From: Bryobacteraceae bacterium
GTDB lineage: Bacteria; Acidobacteriota; Terriglobia; Bryobacterales; Bryobacteraceae
Length of the DNA: 59,143 bases
NCBI GenBank assembly: GCA_019187195.1
Contig: JABAQT010000009.1
Span: 1 to 59,143, forward strand
Reading direction: 5' to 3'
Part shown: one piece after another, positions 26,334-33,837 of the stretch
How the letters are laid out: each line of letters begins with the position of its first letter
Position numbering within the stretch: position 1 is the first letter of the stretch
The notes under the pieces: generated by a model
Told to the model about the DNA's origin: nothing
Database searches by the model: none
Seen by the model: the letters and a program-made list of their open reading frames with translations, nothing else
Made by a program: the position numbers and the translations under genes

Positions 26334-27662
26334 CTATCGCAGAGGCAGGTCCGCGATAACAGTTGTTCCACCGCCCGGCCGTGAATCAATGTGCAGCGTG
26401 CCTCCGAAGCGCTGTACGCGCTCCTCCATTCCGAGCAGCCCCATGCCGCGCATGCGGGAGGGATCGAAGCCCTTCCCTCCATCCCGCACCTCGACGAAGA
26501 TACGGCCTTCGCGCTGGCGGACGGCCACGATCACACTCCGCGCCCCGGAATGGCGGCTGGCGTTTCGCAGCGCCTCCTGAACGAGCCGGAAGACGCAGGT
26601 TCTGTAATCCTCGTCGAGGTTCTCCGAGACGTTTTCCTCGATCACTTCGACTTCCGGACCTCCCTGGCGCGAGGTTTCCCGGGCCAGCCACTCGAGGGCG
26701 GGGATCAGACCAAGGTCATCGAGCATCGACGGACGCAGCAGAAGGCTGATGTCACGGACCTCACGAAGCAGTTGCTCCGCCCTTTCGCGAATGCCGTTCA
26801 GCAGGGGACGCATGTTGTCCTCGCCGGATGGGAGAAGGGAGGCAAGGCGTCCGGCATCCACCAAGAGGGCGCCCAGCGATTGGCCTACTTCATCGTGAAG
26901 TTCACGGGAAAGCGAGCGCCGCTCCTGCTCCTGGGCCTCGACGAGCCGCGCCGAGAGTTCCTGCAACTCCGACCGGTGCCGGAGGATCTGTTCAAGATGT
27001 ATTCTTGCGTTCGCCTCGAGCCTCAGAATGTATGCCAGGCTGCCGAGGGCAATCAGCAGACCGGCGCCGAGGGAGAAGAGCAGAAAAGTTGTTCCTCTCT
27101 GCTGGAGTTGGGATAGCTGTTGCGTCAGTCGAGTGTCGGCATCCTCGGTCATGCGCGAATCCAGCTCCTGCAGCCGTTCGACAGTCGAGGTGAGTTCCGC
27201 CAGGGAGGCGGCCGAGGGGCATTGCCCGGAATCGATTGTCCGGCGGTGTTCACCCAACTCGGACCGCAGGCGAACGAGAAGAGCATCCTCTTCTCCGCTC
27301 GAGGGGGGAGGATAACGGGTGAGAGCGGCGTCCACATCGAGCGAAAACCGTTTCACCGAGGATATGGCCGGAGGAGCGCCCGCGGGCTCGCGATAAGCGG
27401 ATAGCCGCTCCACTTCCCGCGAATAGAGCCATGTAGAGCGGCGGATGACGATGACCGCGGCCACCCTGGCGCGGCGTTGGGCGCGGAGTTTCGCAATCTC
27501 AGCCTGGACTCTTTGTTGCGCCGACAGGCTGTCGTAGCCGGCCACAAGCATTAGCAGCAGAAGCGCCACGAAGGCGGCGATCAGGATCCAGCGTCCGCCC
27601 AGTTCCGTCCCGTGCCGCATTGACTTCAGCATACGGGAAACAGAGGCGGCGCGAGGAGGCAT
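26334..27662 (-). CDS. Membrane sensor histidine kinase (NarX-type core, helical periplasmic domain)
   Basis: 442-aa kinase. A first membrane helix (ILIAAFVALLLLMLVAG, near residues 26-42) is followed by about 145 residues of helical periplasmic region resembling CHASE3-type sensors, then a second helix (TTFLLFSLGAGLLIALGSLAYIL, near 190-212). The cytoplasmic part has HisKA_3 RRSLSRELHDEVGQSLGALL with the phospho-acceptor His, N box LVQEALRNASRHSG and G boxes RDGGKGFD and MGLLGMEERV. The signal is presumably periplasmic or in the membrane. Several in-frame starts exist (27662, 27632, 27620) and none has a strong Shine-Dalgarno. It heads the kinase-regulator-(htrA) gene string. Confidence 0.92.
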   Translation of the reverse strand: MPPRAASVSRMLKSMRHGTELGGRWILIAAFVALLLLMLVAGYDSLSAQQRVQAEIAKLRAQRRARVAAVIVIRRSTWLYSREVERLSAYREPAGAPPAISSVKRFSLDVDAALTRYPPPSSGEEDALLVRLRSELGEHRRTIDSGQCPSAASLAELTSTVERLQELDSRMTEDADTRLTQQLSQLQQRGTTFLLFSLGAGLLIALGSLAYILRLEANARIHLEQILRHRSELQELSARLVEAQEQERRSLSRELHDEVGQSLGALLVDAGRLASLLPSGEDNMRPLLNGIRERAEQLLREVRDISLLLRPSMLDDLGLIPALEWLARETSRQGGPEVEVIEENVSENLDEDYRTCVFRLVQEALRNASRHSGARSVIVAVRQREGRIFVEVRDGGKGFDPSRMRGMGLLGMEERVQRFGGTLHIDSRPGGGTTVIADLPLR

Positions 27663-27698
27663 GCCGACAGTTCAAGCGTATCCGGGAGGCGCGACGGA

Positions 27699-28385
27699 TC
27701 ACCTTGGTGAGCGGACTGTCAGCCGCTCGATGGTGACGAGTTTGCCGTCCTTTCTTTCCTCGACGGTCTTGCGAAAATCCGGGGAGCCTTCGATGGCTTC
27801 CTGTTTCTCGACGCGCATCACGGTGAGCTTGCCCTCGAGAAAGGCATACTGGCGCGATTCGTAGATCATGCCGCCGGAGCCGCCGCGTTCGTAACTCTTA
27901 AGCCGCCTGGCGGCCTGGTCGACGGTGAAGACCGGATACTCTCCCAGGGGCGCGAAATTGCGGGCGTTGGGATCATACAGCCAGTAGTCGGCGTAGGCGT
28001 TGGCGACTCCGTGGCTGGTGATGATCATGAGATCCTCGTAGCCGTCGAAATTCAGATCCTGCGCTCCGAAAAACACCTTAGCGCCCGGCGGCAGCGGCAT
28101 CATGTCTTTCACCTGCAGGGTTTGGGAGGCGGCCTGAGCGCCCGGGGGCGTAACGGCAATGGAGTGCACCACGCGCCCGGCTCCCGCCGGGGAGAAGGAG
28201 AAACGGAAGAGGAAGACGCCCGCGGCCGGTGAAATCCGTATGGAGCAAGGTTGACAATCCTGGACGTAGGAAGGGCCGGACAAGACAGTGGCGGTGGTTT
28301 CCGCGTCCGCCGCCCGCGGAACAGGCCGCTGGGCGCATCCGGAGGCGGCCAGTAAGATCGTGATCAATCCGGCAAGAGGATACAT
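27699..28385 (-). CDS. XAC2610-like envelope lipoprotein, probable immunity protein
   Basis: 228-aa lipoprotein: signal with lipobox LLAASGC, lipidated C17. The mature protein is a beta-rich domain with the calcium-loop-like DLNFDGYEDLMI (near residues 114-125), then YWLYDPNARNFAPLGEYPVF and SGGMIYESRQYAFLEGKL, the layout of the XAC2610 family. XAC2610 of Xanthomonas is the periplasmic immunity protein for XAC2609, a GH19-type lysozyme effector. Here the gene overlaps the 3' end of a GH19 gene by 22 bp on the same strand, so the two should be co-translated. This context makes the immunity role likely, though undemonstrated. Start ATG is inside the GH19 gene with only a weak Shine-Dalgarno. 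Confidence 0.86.
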   Translation of the reverse strand: MYPLAGLITILLAASGCAQRPVPRAADAETTATVLSGPSYVQDCQPCSIRISPAAGVFLFRFSFSPAGAGRVVHSIAVTPPGAQAASQTLQVKDMMPLPPGAKVFFGAQDLNFDGYEDLMIITSHGVANAYADYWLYDPNARNFAPLGEYPVFTVDQAARRLKSYERGGSGGMIYESRQYAFLEGKLTVMRVEKQEAIEGSPDFRKTVEERKDGKLVTIERLTVRSPR

Positions 28386-29161
28386 TTCGCCCTGTTCGTC
28401 CTTCTCGTGCGGTCTTCGAGTCCGTTGTATCCACCGTTGATGGTGCGCGTCACGGCGCGGATATCATCGCTGTCGGCAAGGGCGTTCAGACCATTCGCGG
28501 ACCAGAACCAACCGGAGCAATCGACGGCGACGGCGGCATCGGTGGCAAGGAGCCGGTTCTTGGGTTCGGTGATGTAATCGGCATGGCGGGCGGTTCCGTA
28601 GGCGGTGTAGTTGGCACGGCCGGTGATCTGAATGAGCCCGCGGCCTTTGAAGCGGACACCGTCTCCGGTTTGGGTATTGCCGAGGTCGGCACGGCCTTCG
28701 TAGGCCTCGCCGCTGGCGATCTCCTCGGTATAGCGGAGGTTGCCGCTTTCATGGCCGAGTTGCCCCAGGAAGTGGGACTGGCGGAGAGGAGTGTTGATGT
28801 TGTTCGTGGTAAGGGCCGCGGCAAAATGCGGGAAGAAACGTCCGACGAGCGTGTCCGAGGCGGGATACATGATAATGCGGAATTTTTCCAGCGTGAGGCC
28901 GGCGCCGAGCCCTTCCTTAAGCTTCTTCCAGGTGTCGCTGCCGGGTTCGACTTTACTGGTCGGGCTGGCCATTTTCAGAACACGGCGCTGGAACTCGGCG
29001 ATGGCAAAAAGCGTGTTGTCACCGATCCAACCGTCTTCCACGAGGGGCGCGAGTGGAATGAGCTTGCCAAGATTGCCGTTGATCAGCATCTGGACCAAGC
29101 GCACTTCCTCCCGTTTATTGTCGGAGAGAGCTTTAGGGCCGACCGATCCGGTAAGGCACAT
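28364..29161 (-). CDS. GH19 muramidase/chitinase-like protein with N-terminal PG-binding-like domain
   Basis: 265 aa, no signal peptide. Residues 1-82 resemble a peptidoglycan-binding-1-type module (TGSVG, EVRLVQMLIN, DGWIGDNTLFAIAEFQRRVL, GSDTWKKL). Residues 90-265 are a glycoside hydrolase 19 domain: HFLGQLGHESGNLRYTEE with catalytic E138 and a second acid at 146/147, then GVRFKGRGLIQITGRANY. Bacterial members cleave peptidoglycan as endolysin-like or antibacterial effectors. I start at ATG 29161, with GGAGGA 12 nt upstream; a GTG at 29200 is possible. The frame stays open to 30163, but that extension is antisense to a real gene. It overlaps the XAC2610-like lipoprotein gene downstream. Confidence 0.9.
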   Translation of the reverse strand: MCLTGSVGPKALSDNKREEVRLVQMLINGNLGKLIPLAPLVEDGWIGDNTLFAIAEFQRRVLKMASPTSKVEPGSDTWKKLKEGLGAGLTLEKFRIIMYPASDTLVGRFFPHFAAALTTNNINTPLRQSHFLGQLGHESGNLRYTEEIASGEAYEGRADLGNTQTGDGVRFKGRGLIQITGRANYTAYGTARHADYITEPKNRLLATDAAVAVDCSGWFWSANGLNALADSDDIRAVTRTINGGYNGLEDRTRRTNRAKCILLPD

Positions 29162-29317
29162 GCCGATGTTGCATCCTCCAAGTTTCTCGGATTCTAGCAC
29201 GGATCTTCTCTGGAATCCGCACGGCGGAACACCCCGCATCAGAGGCTTGAGAATTGTGGAGGCGCCGGGGCACTTAGCTAGTACAAAGAAGTTTGGGCCT
29301 TGGAAGGAGTACCCCCC

Positions 29318-30670
29318 ATGCCACAAGTCGGCATCCTGTTCGATTCTCAAAAGCTCGGGCCGGGTTTCTATGGCTACACGGCATTCCGCATATTGTTCAC
29401 GGTAGCGCCGTCTCGCGAACTGGCCGGAAGCACTTTGTATCACGGCGAGATAGGAGACGGGCCGATGCGGCCATACTGCATCGCCATCGAGGCGGAAAGC
29501 GCCGCACTGGTTGGAAGGATTCGTCACATCTTCGCATCTTCGATGGCGAGAGGGCTGATGCCGGCGGAGGAGCGCTTCGTGGATGAGTTGGCGTTGCAGG
29601 AGGAAGTGCTGGCGATGGCGGCCCGAATCACGTCCGCTGGCGAGATGGTGGATTGCCATTCGCGCTGGCTGCAGGAGGCCTGGCAGAGGGGGCAGGGGTA
29701 CGGGTCCGTGGCGGCCTCGGAACCGGCACGGGCGGCAACGCGGCCATCGGCCGAGGTGCGATTGACTCCCAGGATTCCGGACAAAGCGCCGCTGGCGGTG
29801 AGAATCTCGCCCGCTGGACGAAAGGCGTTCGCCTTGCTGCTGGCATTCAGCACGGCGGGAGCGCTGGTTCCCTGGCTCGGGTGGGGATTGGCGGCTTGCG
29901 CGATGGTGTTTGTGGCAGGGGTAGTGCAGGGGTTCGCCATCCGTTGGAGGATGTGGGCGGAGGAAGGCACGCTCGAATCGGGCGCGGTCCAGGAGACGAG
30001 GCGGCTGCTGGCGGCGAAGGCGGTTGGAGAGACGTCGGCAAGGCTTGGCGGAGAGGCCGCGCAGGCGAGTCCGCTGCTGCGCAGGATCCACGCGATATCG
30101 AAGGCAGGAGACATGGCGGGAGCCTGCCTGCTGGCCGGCGAGCATGAGCAGGCCGATCAACATGCGTTAAGAGCCGATGTTCACGAGATCCGGATGCACG
30201 CCTGGGGCGTCGCCGCGGCGGCGGCATGCTCGCTCTCGGCAATGGCGGTCTTCCATGGAGTTCGGCCGATGACCTTGGAGATGCCCCGGCTGACGCTTGC
30301 CGCGATCGCCGGGTTCGTCCTGTTGCAGTGGATGGCAAGCCTGCTGCTGCTTGGCGGAGAACGGATGCTGGGCGCGATACGGAGGGAGATGGGAAGAGAG
30401 TGGCTGCCGCTTCTGTCCCCGGCCATACATGGACAGAAGGCGCATTCCGGCGGTATCGAGAAGGCTCTGAGTGAACTGGCACAGGAGTTTCAGTTGGTGC
30501 GAGGAGTCCTGGAACGCGGCGGCGACGGAGAGTTGGTGGAAACGGTAAAGGAACTTCGCAGAACCATTGATCAGTTGACGCCGGTGCTGGCCGGATTCCG
30601 GGAACCGTTCGTATTGCAGGCGGTGCCGGCTCCCATGGCGCGGCCGAAAGCGATGGGCGCGACGGCCTGA
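29318..30670 (+). CDS. Membrane protein of unknown function
   Basis: 450 aa. I do not recognise the family. A 165-residue soluble N-terminal part (MPQVGILFDSQKLGPGFYGY at the start) precedes two membrane helices near 170-210 (AFALLLAFSTAGALVPWLGW, ACAMVFVAGVVQGFAI). A 90-residue loop follows, then two more helices near 290-345 (WGVAAAAACSLSAMAVF, LTLAAIAGFVLLQWMASLLLL), and a C-terminal helical tail (SELAQEFQLVRGVLERGGDG). ATG 29318 has a strong Shine-Dalgarno GGAAGGAG 8 nt upstream; the frame opens at a TTG six codons earlier. It is divergent from the GH19 gene with a shared 156-bp intergenic region, so a link to that pair is possible. Confidence 0.85.
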   Translation: MPQVGILFDSQKLGPGFYGYTAFRILFTVAPSRELAGSTLYHGEIGDGPMRPYCIAIEAESAALVGRIRHIFASSMARGLMPAEERFVDELALQEEVLAMAARITSAGEMVDCHSRWLQEAWQRGQGYGSVAASEPARAATRPSAEVRLTPRIPDKAPLAVRISPAGRKAFALLLAFSTAGALVPWLGWGLAACAMVFVAGVVQGFAIRWRMWAEEGTLESGAVQETRRLLAAKAVGETSARLGGEAAQASPLLRRIHAISKAGDMAGACLLAGEHEQADQHALRADVHEIRMHAWGVAAAAACSLSAMAVFHGVRPMTLEMPRLTLAAIAGFVLLQWMASLLLLGGERMLGAIRREMGREWLPLLSPAIHGQKAHSGGIEKALSELAQEFQLVRGVLERGGDGELVETVKELRRTIDQLTPVLAGFREPFVLQAVPAPMARPKAMGATA

Positions 30671-30745
30671 CCGCGACTGAAGTGGTCCGCGGCGCGGCGG
30701 ACGTGACATAATCCATAACGACACCGATTCGAGAGGTTGCCTCAC

Positions 30746-31828
30746 ATGCCGTTAACCACACGCCGCACTTTTTCGAAGATTGCCGCCGGCGCCGCTCCGC
30801 TTCTTGCCGAGGGCGCCAGGAAACCCCTGAAACCGCTGGCGCCGGGAATCAAAGTCTCCCTGCAGATTCCCACTGACGTTCCGGACGAAGACCTGACTCT
30901 GGCGAAACAGATGGGAGTCGAGTGGGTCAATGTGCCGACGGGCGGCGACAAAGCCACCGCGGAAAATTTCATCCGCATTGTGAAGAAGGTGGAAGCCGCC
31001 GGCTTGAAGGTGTGGAACATCGGGAATAGCAATGTTCACAACATGCCCGAGGTGACGCTGAACCTGCCGGGCCGCGATCAGAAGATCGAAGAGTACAAAC
31101 AGTTTCTCCGCAATCTGGCGAAGGCGGGGCTGACGTATACCACCTACGCGCACATGGGAAACGGAATCTGGAGTTCGGAGCGGGAGACGACCAGAGGCGG
31201 CGCGCCCGCGCGCGCCTTCCGCCAGTCGACGGCAAAGGGCTATTGGGCGGGAAAAGTATTCGAACCGCCGTTATCGCACGGCCGTAAGTTCAGCAAGGAG
31301 GAGATCTGGGAGAACTACACGTATTTCATCAAGCAGGTAGTCCCGGTGGCGGAGGAAGTGGGAATCCGCATCGGCATTCATCCCGACGATCCGCCGGTGC
31401 CGGAACTGGGCGGGGTGCCGCGCTGCATTTTCGGAAATTTCGACGGATACATGAGAGCGATCGAGATCGCCAACAGTCCCAACGTCGGCGTGTGCCTGTG
31501 CTGCGGCACGTGGATGGAAGGCGGTAAGTATACGGGCAAGGATGTGTTCGGAGCCATCCGCGAGTTCGCGCGGCTGGGTAAGCTGTGGAAGATCCACTTC
31601 CGCAATGTGAGCGGCCCGATTCCTTATTTCGTGGAAAGCTTCGTCGACAACGGATACACGGACATGCGCAAAGTGATGCGCACGCTGGTGGAGGTGGACT
31701 TCCGGGGAAATCTCATCGCGGACCATGTGCCGGCGATGGTGGGGCACCGGATGGTGGGATGGGCCTACTCGATCGGATATATTCGCGCGCTGTTGCGGGA
31801 CGCCAATGAGGACCTGAGGAAGGCCTAA
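30746..31828 (+). CDS. Mannonate dehydratase-like enzyme with Tat signal
   Basis: 360-aa TIM-barrel enzyme related to UxuA, which dehydrates D-mannonate to 2-keto-3-deoxygluconate in hexuronate catabolism. The family core is visible: GIHPDDPPVPELGGVPRCIFG, followed by SPNVGVCLCCGTWMEGG and KIHFRNVSGP. Unlike standard UxuA it begins with a twin-arginine signal (TTRRTFSKIAAGAAPLL), implying export, so either the reaction occurs in the periplasm or the substrate differs. ATG 30746 is preceded by GAGAGG at 9 nt; a TTG at 30737 abuts that site. No uxuB or kdgK gene is adjacent. It ends 6 bp before the tRNA-Val gene on the opposite strand. Confidence 0.88.
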   Translation: MPLTTRRTFSKIAAGAAPLLAEGARKPLKPLAPGIKVSLQIPTDVPDEDLTLAKQMGVEWVNVPTGGDKATAENFIRIVKKVEAAGLKVWNIGNSNVHNMPEVTLNLPGRDQKIEEYKQFLRNLAKAGLTYTTYAHMGNGIWSSERETTRGGAPARAFRQSTAKGYWAGKVFEPPLSHGRKFSKEEIWENYTYFIKQVVPVAEEVGIRIGIHPDDPPVPELGGVPRCIFGNFDGYMRAIEIANSPNVGVCLCCGTWMEGGKYTGKDVFGAIREFARLGKLWKIHFRNVSGPIPYFVESFVDNGYTDMRKVMRTLVEVDFRGNLIADHVPAMVGHRMVGWAYSIGYIRALLRDANEDLRKA

Positions 31829-31834
31829 GGCTAT

Positions 31835-31911
31835 TGGTGGGCGGTCGCGGGCTCGAACCGCGGACCTCCTGCTTGTAAGGCAGGCGCTCTAACCAACTGA
31901 GCTAACCGCCC
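31835..31911 (-). tRNA. tRNA-Val (anticodon TAC)
   Basis: On the minus strand the cloverleaf is complete: acceptor stem GGGCGGT/ACCGCCC, D arm TAGCTCAGTTGGTTAGAGC, anticodon stem CCTGC/GCAGG with loop CTTACAA (anticodon TAC) and T arm GTTCGAGC. Discriminator A and encoded CCA are at 31835-31838. It is single, with no further tRNA beside it. Confidence 0.97.
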
Positions 31912-32045
31912 CCGGAACCTCTACATTATCGCACGCGGTCAATTGTTTGCGTTGAGAGAATTTAATCGAACCCGCCGCGCTGCCGGCGCCCAATTCCGAT
32001 GTAGAATACCTTTTTCCGAATCAATATCCGGGAGGCGCTAGAGGG

Positions 32046-32453
32046 ATGAAGAAGATAGTTGCGGCAAGCTTGTTCGGGGCTCTGATGGGGGTTCCGCTGT
32101 TGCTCGCGCTCGATGAACAGGGGCTCATGGCGAAGATGAAAGCAGCCGGCGGCCACATGGGCGATCTTCGCAAGGCGATCGAGGCCAATTCGAGAGCGGA
32201 CGTGGCCACGCACGCCAAGGCGATGGCCAAAGCCTACCAGGGTCTGGAGGGGTTCTTCGCCGCGCGGCACATGGCGGACGCGGCCAAGTGGAGCGGCGAG
32301 GGACTGGCCGCCTCGAAGGAACTGGCGGCGGCGGCAAAGAAGGGCAACACCGAAGCTGTCCACGCGGCCATGGGCAAACTCGGCGGAACCTGCAAGCAGT
32401 GCCACGCCACGCACCGCGAGAAACTCGCGGATGGCACCTACAAGATCAAGTAA
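32046..32453 (+). CDS. Class II cytochrome c (c'/c556-like)
   Basis: 135-aa periplasmic protein with signal peptide (KKIVAASLFGALMGVPLLLAL). Its helical sequence ends with a single haem-attachment motif CKQCH (116-120) in CKQCHATHRE, the C-terminal position typical of four-helix cytochromes c' and c556. Met residues at 28 and 31 on the first helix are candidates for the sixth haem ligand, which would favour the low-spin c556 type. Role in electron transfer is likely; the partner is unknown. GGGAGG lies upstream but the spacing to ATG is about 12 nt. It converges with the metallopeptidase gene. Confidence 0.92.
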   Translation: MKKIVAASLFGALMGVPLLLALDEQGLMAKMKAAGGHMGDLRKAIEANSRADVATHAKAMAKAYQGLEGFFAARHMADAAKWSGEGLAASKELAAAAKKGNTEAVHAAMGKLGGTCKQCHATHREKLADGTYKIK

Positions 32454-32481
32454 GATCACACCGGAGCGAAGCGGCTGTCTT

Positions 32482-33177
32482 TCACCTGCGCGGCAGGTTG
32501 AGGTTCTCAATGCTCGCGGCGTCACACGATTGCGCCCCGTTGCGAAAACCGGATAGAAAGCTGTCCCGGCGAATTCGCCAGTCCGGATAGCCGCTCTTGT
32601 GGCGGCCGAAGTAGCGCCAGCTGAAGGTTCGCGGTTCGCCCACGGCAATCATGGTCTGCTCGGCTTCCTCGAGATTCACCGAGTCCAGCAATCCGGCCTC
32701 ATAGGCTGAGCGCGTGACGGCGCCGGCGAAGCAATCGGCCATCTTTTCCTGGCCGTACCCCGTCAGCCGCTGGTAGGGTCGCGAGCCGCCGCCATCGCCG
32801 GAGATCTCCGCATAGACGGCATGGCCGAATTCGTGAGCCAGCACTACCACCGGCACCGCGTCCGCCCGCGTCCCGGTGACATTCGCGATACGGCGCCGTA
32901 GGGATTCGAGGAAATTTGTATCGTAGTAGATGGAATGATCCTTCCGGCAATAGTAGGCGTTTCCGGAGGGGAGCCTGCCGCAGGCGCTCGGGGCGGCCCG
33001 GGTGATGGGAATGACGCGCGGCGGTTCGGGAGGTGGGACAAGATTGCGGAAATATTGCGTCCAGGCGGCGGCCAGCAAAGGGCCGGCTTCCTCGAGTTTG
33101 CGCGATGCCCGTGGATCGAGATCCGCACTCCTCAGAACCGCGGCGAGGCACAAACCGAGGCATAACACACGCGCCAT
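32482..33177 (-). CDS. Exported neutral zinc metallopeptidase
   Basis: About 231 aa with a signal peptide (MARVLCLGLCLAAVLRSAD). The zinc motif HEFGH lies in VVLAHEFGHAVYAE and a likely third ligand in QEKMADCFAGAV, as in the YpfJ-type neutral zinc metallopeptidase family. CGRLPSGNAYYCRKDHSIYYD before the motif also matches that family. The protein is shorter than YpfJ. Substrate unknown. I start at ATG 33177; an earlier ATG at 33210 adds a non-hydrophobic stretch. Its promoter region is shared with the divergent coaE gene, about 55 bp away. Confidence 0.9.
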   Translation of the reverse strand: MARVLCLGLCLAAVLRSADLDPRASRKLEEAGPLLAAAWTQYFRNLVPPPEPPRVIPITRAAPSACGRLPSGNAYYCRKDHSIYYDTNFLESLRRRIANVTGTRADAVPVVVLAHEFGHAVYAEISGDGGGSRPYQRLTGYGQEKMADCFAGAVTRSAYEAGLLDSVNLEEAEQTMIAVGEPRTFSWRYFGRHKSGYPDWRIRRDSFLSGFRNGAQSCDAASIENLNLPRR

Positions 33178-33231
33178 CGACTTGTTTGCTAGACGTGATG
33201 GGGGCGGCATCCGTTACGAAAGAGGCGGCGC

Positions 33232-33837
33232 TTGTTAAGAGTCGCGCTCACCGGAGGGCTGGCCTCGGGGAAGAGTTTCGTGGGGAAAACCCTCGAGCGC
33301 CTGGGGTGTTTCCTCATTCAGGCGGACCTGATCGGTCATGAAGTGATCGAGGCGGGCGGTGAGGCCTACGAGGCGGTGATTCGTGAGTTCGGCAGCGGTA
33401 TCCTGGATGCTGGAGGCGCAATTCAAAGACGGCAGCTTGCCGCGGAGGTGTTTCGCGATCCCGGCCGATTGGCGGTATTGAACAGCATTGTGCATCCCCC
33501 GGTGCGGCGCCGGATCGAACAACTGCTCGAGGATTTCGGCGCGCGGAACGCAACGGGAATCGCGGTGGTGGAGGCGGCCATTCATATCGAAACCGGAGGC
33601 TACCGGGACTATGACCGGTTGATTGTCGCCTGGTGCCGCGCGGATCAGCAGATCGAGCGGGCCATGGCGCGTGACCACGCTTCACGGGAGGAGGTGGCCG
33701 CGAGACTCGATCGCCAGATGCCGCTCGATGAAAAAAGAAAGTACGCGCATTTCGTGATTGATACTTCGGGAACGAAGGAGAACACGGTGCGGCAGACGGA
33801 ACGTGTATATGAGGAGCTACGGAGCATAGCGCAATGA
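33232..33837 (+). CDS. coaE: Dephospho-CoA kinase
   Basis: 201-aa cytosolic kinase for the last step of coenzyme A synthesis. P-loop GGLASGKS (8-15) at the N terminus, then QADLIGHEVIEAG, the lid-like REFGSGIL and the family segment VHPPVRRRIEQLL. C-terminal RMP-type QMPLDEKRKYAHFVIDTSG is also typical. Start is TTG with AGAGG upstream; no in-frame ATG fits. The stop overlaps the ATG of the downstream HtrA-type gene (ATGA), so the two genes are translationally coupled, linking a core cofactor gene with an envelope protease. Confidence 0.95.
   Translation: MLRVALTGGLASGKSFVGKTLERLGCFLIQADLIGHEVIEAGGEAYEAVIREFGSGILDAGGAIQRRQLAAEVFRDPGRLAVLNSIVHPPVRRRIEQLLEDFGARNATGIAVVEAAIHIETGGYRDYDRLIVAWCRADQQIERAMARDHASREEVAARLDRQMPLDEKRKYAHFVIDTSGTKENTVRQTERVYEELRSIAQ

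Noticed and set aside
29162..30163. N-terminal 330-codon extension of the GH19 frame
   Set aside because: Composition is Arg/Pro/His-rich shadow sequence, antisense to the gene at 29318-30670 which has a strong Shine-Dalgarno; the family-like start is at 29161.
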